Shown in pieces: positions 1 to 5,889 of a stretch of DNA of 13,429 bases (position 1 is its first letter; the number at the start of each line of letters is the position of its first letter). The notes below the pieces were generated by a model. That model was not told the origin of the DNA and searched no databases. It saw only the letters and a program-made list of their open reading frames with translations. The translations under genes and the position numbers were made by a program. Origin of the DNA: Candidatus Woesearchaeota archaeon (GTDB taxonomy: Archaea; Nanobdellota; Nanobdellia; Woesearchaeales; WJKL01); contig JAHWIT010000026.1 in NCBI GenBank assembly GCA_019322455.1, positions 1 through 13,429 of the forward strand, written 5' to 3'.

Positions 1-365
1 ACTCCTTTATATCAATGTCATAAAAATCAAAGATTTTTAGGATGCCAAAAAGCTTTGCTTTTTGAGCATATCGCTAGCGCTCAGCATTACGCCCCTAAAA
101 ATTACTTTCTCAGCCCTTCGGGCTTCGAACTTTTCAGCACTCAATTCGCCAGAGTGACTCCGCTTCCGCTACGTCCTCGGCTCATTGGTGGAAAAGGAAT
201 ATAACATCGTTAGGTTCAATTCGGGCGAAGGCAACCCTCACTGTTTAAAACAGCTTCTTAACCATTAATTTTATCAAAAATTTTTACAAAATTTTCTCAA
301 ATACCTCGGACAAAGTCCTCAGTATTTATTAGCAAATTATTTAAAAATATATGTGATTATTGATT
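1..365. other. Gene-free, GC-elevated, hairpin-rich intergenic island
   Basis: No convincing gene lies here. Positions 61-240 are about half G+C by my count, clearly above the AT-rich flanks. The stretch holds a series of short perfect stems, several with three-base loops: 21-28/32-39, 47-53/57-63, 112-116/120-124 (AGCCC-TTC-GGGCT), 138-142/152-156, and GGAC-AAA-GTCC at 308-318. On the minus strand one frame stays open for 43 codons between an in-frame TAG (169-171) and TAA (37-39), but it has no start or promoter, so I do not call it a gene. It could be a structured non-coding RNA, a multi-copy intergenic repeat, or a decayed gene. No tRNA or rRNA fold could be recognised. Confidence 0.45.
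340..351 (+). promoter_or_regulatory. TATA box of the PIN toxin gene
   Basis: TTTAAAAATATA is centred about 26 bases before the ATG at 370. This predicts a leaderless mRNA, as for most genes in the window. Confidence 0.6.
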
Positions 366-383
366 AAAAATGGCAGAAAAATA
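366..383 (+). repeat. Left arm of an 18-bp inverted repeat flanking the PIN/RHH pair
   Basis: AAAAATGGCAGAAAAATA includes the PIN start codon. The same 18 bases occur on the minus strand at 1077-1094, just outside the RHH promoter. The two arms therefore enclose the whole toxin/antitoxin-like module. Confidence 0.7.
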
Positions 384-786
384 TTATATTGATTCATCAA
401 TCTGGATTGACCTTTATGAAGATAGAAAAGGATACAATCAAGAACCTTTAGGAGATTTTGCTTGGAAATTATTTGCCCTAATTAAAGCCAAGAAAAATAA
501 GCTGATTATTTCTGATTTATTAATTAGAGAATTAGAAATGAATTACTCAATTGAAGAAATAAATGGAATGATAAAACCTTTTGAAAGTTTAATCGAAAAA
601 GTTATTGTCACAAAAGAGCAAAGAGACGAAGCAAAAAGAATTGCTGAAGAAAGAAATACACCAAAAGGAGATGTTTTACACGCAATTTTAGCAAGAGATC
701 ATAGATTTATCCTTATAACTAGAGATAATCATTTCAAAGAATTGGAAGATATTTCAGAACACCATAAGCCTGAAAATCTTATTTAA
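370..786 (+). CDS. PIN-domain ribonuclease (VapC-like toxin)
   Basis: This 138-residue protein is one complete PIN domain. The acidic metal ligands expected of the family are visible: D8 in YYIDSSIWID, E55 in IRELE, D101 in KGDVLHA and D119 in TRDNHF. VapC toxins of this type are Mg-dependent RNases that usually cut tRNA or rRNA and are held inactive by a cognate antitoxin. The start follows a TATA box by about 26 bases, with no Shine-Dalgarno. The likely partner, an RHH protein, is convergent and overlaps the 3' end by 8 bp, rather than lying upstream in the same operon as in classical vapBC. The two are therefore made from separate promoters. The family is secure from the motifs. Toxicity and pairing are inferred from proximity, and a non-toxin PIN nuclease role is possible. 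Confidence 0.9.
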   Translation: MAEKYYIDSSIWIDLYEDRKGYNQEPLGDFAWKLFALIKAKKNKLIISDLLIRELEMNYSIEEINGMIKPFESLIEKVIVTKEQRDEAKRIAEERNTPKGDVLHAILARDHRFILITRDNHFKELEDISEHHKPENLI

Positions 787-1039
787 GCTTCTTTGATAAC
801 TCTTCAAAAGCCTTTTCTCTAATTTCTTCGAATTCTTTCTCTGTTGTTTTCTTCTTAGCAGCCCCTTTTAAATGAGCTATTTCCATCATCGCTTCTTTTA
901 GTTTCGCTTCTTCTACCTTTTCTCTAAGAGCATTTCTAATAAATTCTGTTCTATTTTGATAGCCTTCTTTCTTTACAACAGAGTCTACATCTTCCAAAAA
1001 TTTATCATCCATCTTGACTGTAATCATTTCAGTTGTCAT
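779..1039 (-). CDS. Ribbon-helix-helix (CopG/VapB-like) antitoxin and autorepressor
   Basis: An 86-residue protein. The N-terminal RHH fold runs from about residue 5 to 43: strand MITVKM (5-10), helix 11-25, then the YQNRTEFIRNALRE turn and second helix. A charged helical tail (44-86) is the part that normally wraps the toxin in VapB-type antitoxins. RHH proteins bind DNA as dimers through the paired strand. A perfect 30-bp palindrome covers this gene's TATA box and start, which strongly suggests negative autoregulation. The gene faces the PIN toxin and overlaps its 3' end at 779-786. The start ATG at 1039 sits about 27 bases from the TATA centre, giving a leaderless message. The RHH assignment is secure; the antitoxin role is inferred from the neighbour. 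Confidence 0.88.
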   Translation of the reverse strand: MTTEMITVKMDDKFLEDVDSVVKKEGYQNRTEFIRNALREKVEEAKLKEAMMEIAHLKGAAKKKTTEKEFEEIREKAFEELSKKLK

Positions 1040-1067
1040 ATAGCTATTGTATATACAATAGCTATAT
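1038..1067. promoter_or_regulatory. Perfect 30-bp palindromic operator at the RHH promoter
   Basis: The half site ATATAGCTATTGTAT is followed directly by its exact reverse complement (centre between 1052 and 1053). The palindrome runs from inside the TATA box to the first bases of the RHH start codon. RHH dimers typically bind such paired sites, so bound repressor would block TBP and RNA polymerase together. Confidence 0.85.
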
Positions 1068-1071
1068 AAAT
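1063..1071 (-). promoter_or_regulatory. TATA box of the RHH antitoxin gene
   Basis: ATTTATATA on the minus strand is centred about 27-28 bases from the ATG at 1039. It overlaps the outer end of the palindromic operator. Confidence 0.7.
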
Positions 1072-1076
1072 CTTTC

Positions 1077-1094
1077 TATTTTTCTGCCATTTTT
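1077..1094 (-). repeat. Right arm of the 18-bp inverted repeat flanking the PIN/RHH pair
   Basis: On the minus strand this reads AAAAATGGCAGAAAAATA, identical to 366-383, and is followed by G so that the frame stops at once (M-A-E-K-stop). It duplicates the PIN gene's start region in inverted orientation. Confidence 0.7.
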
Positions 1095-1144
1095 TATTAT
1101 TTTAAGGAATAATTTTAGCAGACTCGCTTATAAAAATCCCTTAC

Positions 1145-1513
1145 TTAACTTCTTCGTGCATATTCTTCACAAACAGCAATTCTTCTCACAGCATCTGTGA
1201 AAACATCTTTTACATCTGCAAAAAGTCCATTGGCTCTTCTCACTTTTATTCTTCTTTGAGTTTCATTGTTTTCCAGAATTAATTTCTTTGTATAGTTATA
1301 TGTTGCTAATGCATTTGCATAAGCTGCACGATGAACAAGCTGAGAATCATCACCTTCTGTATTTCTAAGTCTACTTACACCTCCAAATGATTCAACATAA
1401 GATTTTGAACCTATAATAGTTCTTTGATAAACATCTTCTAAATCTTTTTCAGATAATTGTGTTACTTCTTCTCTAATTTCTCTTTCAAGAGATTCTATGT
1501 TTTTTGTTTCCAT
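1145..1513 (-). CDS. Hypothetical protein, 122 residues, mostly helical
   Basis: I do not recognise the family. The protein is soluble-looking: no signal peptide, no membrane segment, and a single cysteine near the C-terminus. It begins with a charged helix (about 6-29, ESLEREIREEVTQL...EDVYQRT). A Gly/Ser-containing centre (SFGGVSRLRNTEGDDSQ) follows, then an Ala/Tyr-rich helix (HRAAYANALATYNYTKK), and it ends Arg-rich (EEYARRS). The ATG at 1513 has a TATA box (1534-1543) at the usual leaderless spacing, which supports a real gene. It is divergent from the signal peptidase gene. The A-rich, Arg-containing C-terminal part could bind nucleic acid, but this is only a guess. Confidence 0.72.
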   Translation of the reverse strand: METKNIESLEREIREEVTQLSEKDLEDVYQRTIIGSKSYVESFGGVSRLRNTEGDDSQLVHRAAYANALATYNYTKKLILENNETQRRIKVRRANGLFADVKDVFTDAVRRIAVCEEYARRS

Positions 1514-1533
1514 TTTAATCTTTATTAAGACTT

Positions 1534-1543
1534 TATAATATAA
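1534..1543 (-). promoter_or_regulatory. TATA box of the 122-residue hypothetical gene
   Basis: TTATATTATA on the minus strand is centred about 25 bases upstream of the ATG at 1513. Confidence 0.6.
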
Positions 1544-1603
1544 CTATTTTTTGATTTGTTAAACTTTTTATGTTTACCACTTACTAGTTACTAAAACCAT
1601 AAG

Positions 1604-1612
1604 CTTTATAAA
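1604..1612 (+). promoter_or_regulatory. TATA box of the signal peptidase gene
   Basis: CTTTATAAA is centred 26 bases upstream of the ATG at 1634, so the transcript should be leaderless. Confidence 0.7.
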
Positions 1613-1633
1613 CTACTTAAATTAGTCTTTAAT

Positions 1634-2149
1634 ATGAGTTTGGCTAATTTTATTGCAAAAAGAGCATTATTACTAGCTTTAATTTGTATTTTTCTAGCTG
1701 GATGGCTGTCAAATACTGTTTATAGTAATTTAAGCGGGATTGAATTTGAGAGTCCATTTTCATTTACATTCAAGGCTCCTGAAATTCAGTCACCTTCTGA
1801 TCATATAAAAGAAGAGCAGATACATGTTTATGAGGATAGAATATTAATTGATTTAGAGAATGCTATGTGGGCACGATTTACAGATACAAACAGCATGGAT
1901 CCTTTGTTTGATATTGAAGCAAATACAATTGAGATAAAACCAGAATCAGAAGAAGATATTCATGTTGGAGATGTGATTTCTTACAGACCAGATGGAGAAA
2001 AAAATCTTATTGTTCATAGAGTTATAGAGATTGGAAATGATAATAATGGATGGTATGCAGTTGCAAAAGGAGATAATATTGATAGAGCAGATCCAGATAA
2101 GATAAGATTTAGCCAGATAAATGGTATAATGGTTGCTATTATTTATTGA
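1634..2149 (+). CDS. Type I signal peptidase, archaeal/ER (S26B) type
   Basis: A 171-residue membrane protease that removes signal peptides from exported proteins. One N-terminal transmembrane helix (about residues 10-29) is followed by an extracytoplasmic catalytic domain. The nucleophile is S87 in TNSMDP. H128 in IVHRVIEI takes the place of the bacterial catalytic lysine, as in archaeal and ER Sec11-type enzymes. D147 in GDN and D153 six residues later match the two-aspartate pattern of that group. The length is normal for a compact archaeal enzyme, and there is no second C-terminal membrane helix. The start has a TATA box at 26 bases. The stop lies very close to the TATA region of the next gene. 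Neighbours give no hint of a specialised substrate. It is probably the housekeeping enzyme, although the substrate-binding stretch before S87 (RFTDTN) is not the commonest form. Confidence 0.88.
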   Translation: MSLANFIAKRALLLALICIFLAGWLSNTVYSNLSGIEFESPFSFTFKAPEIQSPSDHIKEEQIHVYEDRILIDLENAMWARFTDTNSMDPLFDIEANTIEIKPESEEDIHVGDVISYRPDGEKNLIVHRVIEIGNDNNGWYAVAKGDNIDRADPDKIRFSQINGIMVAIIY

Positions 2150-2161
2150 AGAATATAAAAA

Positions 2162-2170
2162 TTTTTAAAT
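2162..2170 (+). promoter_or_regulatory. TATA box of the nucleotidyltransferase/kinase fusion gene
   Basis: TTTTTAAAT is centred 26 bases before the ATG at 2192. A T-rich tract (2174-2190) between it and the ATG may also end transcription of the signal peptidase gene. A second TATA-like run lies at 2152-2160. Confidence 0.5.
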
Positions 2171-2191
2171 TCTAGTTTTTCTCCCTTTTTT

Positions 2192-3070
2192 ATGTTTAAT
2201 GAGCATAAAAGACATGCTTTGTTTATTGGCAGGTGGCAGCCATTTCATAATGGGCATAAGTATATAATTGACAAGGCTATTGAACAAGGAGAGAATGTAT
2301 GTATTGCAATTAGGAATACAGAGATTTCTGAGAAAAATCCTTATACTGTAGCTCAGAGAATAGAGATGATAAGAAGAGTATATGGAGATAAGGTAAGCTC
2401 TGTTGTAATTCCAGATATTAAAAGCATTAATATTGGAAGAAAGGTTGGTTATGATGTAAATAGGGTTGATCCTCCTGCAGATATAGAAAAAATTTCTGGA
2501 ACAAATGTAAGAGCTGGCAAGGATGATAATGTGCATCCAGAGGTAGCAGACTATATAAAATTATTAAGCACAACAATATGGTTGACAGGGCTTCCTTGTG
2601 CTGGAAAAACAACATTAGCAAAACGGTTAAAAGAGGAATTAGACAACAGAGGCTATAAATCTATGCACTTGGATGGCGATGATGTTAGGGACAAGTTAAA
2701 CAAGGATTTGGGATTTTCACCAGAAGACAGAAAAGAGAATCTTAGAAGAATTGCGCATGTTTCCAAGCTTTTTAATGGAAATGGCAATATTGTTATTGCA
2801 AGTTTTGTTTCTCCAACCAATGAATTAAGAGAAATGATTAAAGAGATAATTGGAAATTTCAAGCTTTGTTTTGTTAATTGTAGTTTAGAAACTTGCGAGA
2901 AAAGAGATGTAAAAGGAATGTATAAGAAAGCAAGAAATAATGAAATAAAGGAATTTACAGGAGTATCTGCTCCTTTTGAAGAGCCTGAAAATTCTGATAT
3001 AATTGTTGATACAGAATTGATGGATGTAGAATCCTGCGTAAAGGAGATTTTAGAAACTCTGAAAATATAA
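2192..3070 (+). CDS. Nucleotidyltransferase (NMNAT-like) / APS-kinase-like fusion
   Basis: A 292-residue two-domain enzyme. Residues about 8-122 form an HxGH-type nucleotidyltransferase: GRWQPFHNGH (13-22) is the HxGH motif and ISGTNVR (101-107) the ISxTxxR-like motif, as in NadM-type adenylyltransferases. Residues about 126-292 form a P-loop kinase of the CysC (adenylyl-sulfate kinase) family: Walker A GLPCAGKTT (133-141), DGDDVR (161-166), FSPEDRKEN (175-183), FVSP (205-208), KGMYKKA (241-247) and the FTGVSAPFEEP substrate loop. The enzyme could make an activated nucleotide conjugate in the first domain and phosphorylate it in the second. True sulfate activation is only one option: CysC homologues can act on other nucleotide-linked groups, for example cytidine diphosphoramidate in Campylobacter capsule synthesis. 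No sulfate-assimilation gene lies nearby. The domains are secure; the substrate is not. Confidence 0.87.
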   Translation: MFNEHKRHALFIGRWQPFHNGHKYIIDKAIEQGENVCIAIRNTEISEKNPYTVAQRIEMIRRVYGDKVSSVVIPDIKSINIGRKVGYDVNRVDPPADIEKISGTNVRAGKDDNVHPEVADYIKLLSTTIWLTGLPCAGKTTLAKRLKEELDNRGYKSMHLDGDDVRDKLNKDLGFSPEDRKENLRRIAHVSKLFNGNGNIVIASFVSPTNELREMIKEIIGNFKLCFVNCSLETCEKRDVKGMYKKARNNEIKEFTGVSAPFEEPENSDIIVDTELMDVESCVKEILETLKI

Positions 3071-3072
3071 AC

Positions 3073-3081
3073 CTTTAAATA
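3073..3081 (+). promoter_or_regulatory. TATA box of the methionine aminopeptidase gene
   Basis: CTTTAAATA is centred about 27 bases before the ATG at 3104. The T-rich run after it (about 3089-3099) may terminate the upstream message. Confidence 0.6.
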
Positions 3082-3103
3082 ACCAAGCTTTTTCTTTTTA
3101 TGA

Positions 3104-3994
3104 ATGGATGAAGAAACTCTTAATAAATTAAAAAAAGCAGGAGAAGTAGCTGCTGAGGTTAGAGAATTTGGAAAATCATTGATTAAAAAAGGAAATTTTT
3201 TGTTAGATGTTACTAAAAAGGTTGAAGAGAAGATTATAAAATTAGGAGGGGAAATGGCATTTCCTCCTCAGATTAGTTTGAATGATTGTGCTGCTCATTT
3301 TTGCCCTGATACAGATGATAAGATTATTTTTGATAATCAAGTAGCTAGTTTAGATGTTGGAGTTCATATTGATGGGTTCATAGGAGGGGATACTGCAGTT
3401 ACAGTTGATTTAAGTGGAGAGAATGAAGACTTAGTAAAAGCTTCTAAAGAAGCATTAGAGAATGCAATAAGGATAATAAAACCTGGAATTAAGATTAGTG
3501 AGATTGGCAAGGTTATACAAGAAACAATTACTGGCTATGGCTTTGCTCCTGTTAGGAATTTAAGTGGACATGGTTTAGATGAATATAATATTCATGCAAA
3601 GCCTTCTATACCAAATTATGATAATAATGATCCAACTGAATTAGTAGAAGATCAGTTAATTGCTATAGAACCTTTTGCTTCAAAAGGAGCTGGAATTGTT
3701 TATGAAAGCGGAAATGCTAGTGTGTTTCGTTTGATTGGGAAAAAGCCTGTAAGAAATATCTTTACAAGACAGATTTTGAAAGAGATTGAGAAGTTTAATG
3801 GACTGCCTTTTTGCAGAAGATGGTTAGTAGAGAAGTTTTCTTTGCCTAAAGTAAATTTTGCTTTGAGGGAATTGAAAAATTTAGAAATTCTAAGAGAATA
3901 TCCTCCTTTGGTTGATCAAAGCCATGGATTAGTAAGCCAAGCAGAACATACAATAATAGTAAAAGAAAAACCTATAATATTAACAAAGATTTAA
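3104..3994 (+). CDS. map: Methionine aminopeptidase, type II
   Basis: A 296-residue dimetal protease that removes the initiator methionine from nascent proteins. The pita-bread fold and all five metal ligands are visible: D84 (LDVGVHIDG), D96 (GGDTAVT), H156 (LSGHGLDEY), E189 (IAIEPF) and E281 (QAEHT). H65 (CAAHFCP) matches the conserved substrate-site histidine. A helical insert (about residues 213-268) between the E189 and E281 strands marks it as the archaeal/eukaryotic type II form. The first two metal ligands are twelve residues apart instead of the eleven I know from the Pyrococcus enzyme, because of an extra glycine (FIGGD). The start at 3104 fits the TATA position. An ATG at 3100 is out of frame and closes at once. 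The 3' end overlaps the convergent gene in a shared TTAA. Confidence 0.95.
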   Translation: MDEETLNKLKKAGEVAAEVREFGKSLIKKGNFLLDVTKKVEEKIIKLGGEMAFPPQISLNDCAAHFCPDTDDKIIFDNQVASLDVGVHIDGFIGGDTAVTVDLSGENEDLVKASKEALENAIRIIKPGIKISEIGKVIQETITGYGFAPVRNLSGHGLDEYNIHAKPSIPNYDNNDPTELVEDQLIAIEPFASKGAGIVYESGNASVFRLIGKKPVRNIFTRQILKEIEKFNGLPFCRRWLVEKFSLPKVNFALRELKNLEILREYPPLVDQSHGLVSQAEHTIIVKEKPIILTKI

Positions 3995-4311
3995 TGCACT
4001 CTATGTTCATTAAAACATGACTCAAGATCAATTCCTGTTTCTTGCATGATATATGTTGCAAATTTCTTAGAATCTTGTATTAAAAACATTTCTTCTGCTG
4101 TTTTTGGCTTATATTCTCTTTTAGCTGCTAAAACAATAGTATAACCTATGAATGTATCAATAAATTTTTCAGGAGTAAAGTTTTCATAAAAACCATTTTC
4201 TTCCATCACTTTTTGAGCAATTTCTTTTCCTTTTTCATCATATAGAACAATCGCTAATTCATCTAATCTTTTTTCAAAAATTGTTTCTTCTTCAACTGCT
4301 TCTTTTCCCAT
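3991..4311 (-). CDS. Hypothetical protein, 106 residues
   Basis: I do not recognise the family. The start is best placed at the ATG at 4311: GGAGG (4320-4324) precedes it by eight bases, whereas extending to the TTG at 4326 would bury that Shine-Dalgarno inside the gene. The protein is acidic at both ends (MGKEAVEEETIFEKRLDE...) with a hydrophobic middle (FIDTFIGYTIVLAAK, about residues 54-68). It has no signal peptide. A histidine/cysteine-containing tail (DLESCFNEHRVH) closes it. It is one of the few genes here with a real 5' leader, and an inverted repeat lies between its TATA box and the start, so it is probably regulated. Its stop shares TTAA with the convergent MetAP gene. Function unknown. 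Confidence 0.75.
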   Translation of the reverse strand: MGKEAVEEETIFEKRLDELAIVLYDEKGKEIAQKVMEENGFYENFTPEKFIDTFIGYTIVLAAKREYKPKTAEEMFLIQDSKKFATYIMQETGIDLESCFNEHRVH

Positions 4312-4319
4312 ATTAAACC

Positions 4320-4324
4320 CCTCC
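4320..4324 (-). promoter_or_regulatory. Shine-Dalgarno that fixes the start of the 106-residue gene
   Basis: GGAGG on the minus strand lies eight bases before the ATG at 4311. Most genes in this window have no such site, so it decides the start against the longer TTG alternative at 4326. Confidence 0.7.
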
Positions 4325-4336
4325 AATTATTTGTGA

Positions 4337-4355
4337 AACATATAATGTATATGTT
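4337..4355. promoter_or_regulatory. Inverted-repeat operator candidate of the 106-residue gene
   Basis: AACATATA-ATG-TATATGTT: eight-base arms around a three-base centre. It lies immediately downstream of the TATA box and overlaps the expected transcription start (about 4333-4335), a repressor-like position. Confidence 0.5.
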
Positions 4356-4365
4356 ATATATAAAT
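4355..4365 (-). promoter_or_regulatory. TATA box of the 106-residue hypothetical gene
   Basis: ATTTATATATA on the minus strand. Its distance to the ATG (about 49 bases) predicts a leader of roughly 22 bases carrying the Shine-Dalgarno. Confidence 0.55.
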
Positions 4366-4389
4366 CTTACTAAAATTATGGGTTATGAA

Positions 4390-5823
4390 TTATAGAATAT
4401 CAATACTTATTTTGCTTTGTTTTCCTGTTTTCATTTCTTTTACTGTCAGCATTCCTTCTTTAATTTCATCTTCTCCTATAAAGATAACTTTCTTTGCTTT
4501 GATGTAATCAGCATAATCCATTTGTTTTTTTATTTTTCTTTGTGATAAATCATAATCTACACTGTATTTTTTCCTTAATTGTTTTATTATTTCCAATGCT
4601 TTTTCTTTTACATCTCCAATAATAACAACAAAGTAATCTACACTTAGATCTGGTTTTGGAAGCAAATTTTTTTCTTCTAATAATAAGCTTAATGTAGAGT
4701 AGCCCATTGCAAAGCCTGTTGCTGGTGTTGGACTTCCTTTGTATAATTCAACTAGGTTATCATATCTTCCTCCTCCAGCTAATGCTCTGAATTTTTCCTG
4801 TTTATCATATACTTCAAAGACAGTTCCTGTGTAGTATGCTAATCCTCTTGCTACTGAGATATCAAATTTAACATATTTTCCGTCTAAAAGATTAAAAACA
4901 GATTTTAATTCTTCATAGCCTTGTTTAGCTTGTTTGTTTAGTTTTAATTGTTCTATATCTTTTAATGTTTCACATTTTAGAATTTTTTTAATTTCTTTTG
5001 GATCAACTTTTATTGTTTTTAATTCTTTTTCAAATTCTTCTTGAGTTATCTTTTTTACTTTGTCAATAATTCTTATTAATTGTTCTAGTTTGTCTTGTTT
5101 AACAATATTTAATAGTAATCCTTCTAGCAGTTTTCTGTTGTTTAGTTTAATAAAGAAATCATCTTGTGTTAATCCTAGATATGTTAATAAACTAATTACT
5201 AAATTAATATTTTCAGCATCTGCTTCTGGTTTATCACAGCCAAACAATTCAATGCTAATTTGATAGAATTCTCTTAATCTTCCTGCTTGAGGTCTTTCAT
5301 ATCTCCACATTCTAGATAAGCTAAACCATTTAACAGGCTTTTGAATTGATTTTTGCTTTTCAATAAACATTCTTGTAATAGGAATTGTTAGATCAAATCT
5401 TAAGCCAAATCTTTCATCTCCTTTTTGCTCTAATGTGAATATTTGATTAAGAATTTCTTGCCCTGATTTTTTTGTTAATAAGTCAGTTGTTTCAAATGCT
5501 GGTGGTTCAACTTCATTAAATCCAAATTTCTTTGCTGTGTTTCTTAAGGAATTGAAGATTTTGTTTCTTACTGCTAAATCTTCTGGAAAGAAGTCAGTTG
5601 TTCCTGTTGGCTTTTGGAAGGATTCTTTTATCTCTTTTATTATTTGTTTTTGAACTTTATTTGCTTCTGGAATATCTAGTTTTCCTCCAGCACCTGTTAT
5701 TAATCTTCTAACAGCATCTCTAACACATTCTGAGGAATTTGGATAAATGCCTTTATTTACAAGGTTTTTTATCTCTTGTACTAATCCTCTTGTCAGTCTG
5801 ATTTGCATAGTTTCCATTACCAT
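4390..5823 (-). CDS. hisS: Histidyl-tRNA synthetase with N-terminal ribbon-helix-helix domain
   Basis: A 477-residue class II synthetase that charges tRNA-His. The catalytic core starts near residue 70 (QKPTGTTDFFPE). It shows the LRFDLTIPITR strand (141-151), motif 2 (MWRYERPQAGRLREFYQ, 172-188), the histidine-specific VARGLAYYTGTVFE loop (324-337; most HisRS have LDYY) and motif 3 (GGGRYDNL, 350-357, and GFAMG). The C-terminal 85 residues are the anticodon-binding domain. About 70 extra residues precede the core. Residues 3-43 match an RHH DNA-binding fold: strand METMQIRLT, a helix, then YPNSSECVRDAVRRLIT. A linker (44-68) joins them, and the reading frame is unbroken. The ATG at 5823 lies 26 bases from the TATA box, so the RHH part is transcribed and translated. 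GTAAT repeats between them suggest self-regulation. HisRS function is secure; DNA binding is inferred. Confidence 0.95.
   Translation of the reverse strand: MVMETMQIRLTRGLVQEIKNLVNKGIYPNSSECVRDAVRRLITGAGGKLDIPEANKVQKQIIKEIKESFQKPTGTTDFFPEDLAVRNKIFNSLRNTAKKFGFNEVEPPAFETTDLLTKKSGQEILNQIFTLEQKGDERFGLRFDLTIPITRMFIEKQKSIQKPVKWFSLSRMWRYERPQAGRLREFYQISIELFGCDKPEADAENINLVISLLTYLGLTQDDFFIKLNNRKLLEGLLLNIVKQDKLEQLIRIIDKVKKITQEEFEKELKTIKVDPKEIKKILKCETLKDIEQLKLNKQAKQGYEELKSVFNLLDGKYVKFDISVARGLAYYTGTVFEVYDKQEKFRALAGGGRYDNLVELYKGSPTPATGFAMGYSTLSLLLEEKNLLPKPDLSVDYFVVIIGDVKEKALEIIKQLRKKYSVDYDLSQRKIKKQMDYADYIKAKKVIFIGEDEIKEGMLTVKEMKTGKQSKISIDIL
5695..5817 (-). other. RHH (CopG-like) domain fused to HisRS
   Basis: Residues 3-43 of the HisRS protein. 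Strand METMQIRLT, helix RGLVQEIKNLVNKG, the NSSE turn and helix CVRDAVRRLIT follow the same plan as the stand-alone RHH protein at 779-1039. HisRS is a homodimer, and RHH domains bind DNA as dimers, so the fusion is structurally reasonable. Confidence 0.85.
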
Positions 5824-5844
5824 AGTAATGTAATTGTAATTACT
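5824..5844. promoter_or_regulatory. GTAAT-repeat operator candidate at the hisS promoter
   Basis: Three GTAAT motifs (5825-5829, 5830-5834, 5836-5840) lie between TATA box and start codon. The outer arms AGTAAT/ATTACT (5824-5829/5839-5844) form an inverted repeat, and GTAATTAC at 5836-5843 is itself palindromic. This is a plausible target for the RHH domain of the gene's own product. Confidence 0.55.
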
Positions 5845-5854
5845 TATATAAAAA
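5845..5854 (-). promoter_or_regulatory. TATA box of hisS
   Basis: TTTTTATATA on the minus strand is centred 26 bases upstream of the ATG at 5823. It supports initiation at the first methionine and thus inclusion of the RHH domain. Confidence 0.7.
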
Positions 5855-5889
5855 TGTTGTGTTTTTTAAGAATATAGAAAAGCTTAATT

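Noticed and set aside
37..171. A 43-codon minus-strand frame in the GC-rich island
   Set aside because: No start codon, promoter or ribosome site in front, an in-frame TAG directly upstream, and no recognisable domain. Mentioned as part of the island but not called a gene or pseudogene.
205..240. GGTTCAATTCG, resembling a tRNA T-loop
   Set aside because: No acceptor, D- or anticodon stems could be arranged around it on either strand.
2165..2536. A 123-codon minus-strand frame across the kinase fusion gene
   Set aside because: It lies opposite a clearly motif-bearing gene, is rich in Ile/Tyr/Ser as expected of antisense AT-rich sequence, and has no promoter or ribosome site.
3350..3400. Extra glycine between the first two metal ligands of MetAP as a possible inactivating change
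   Set aside because: All five ligands and the substrate histidine are present; a one-residue loop difference is more likely tolerated variation than loss of function.
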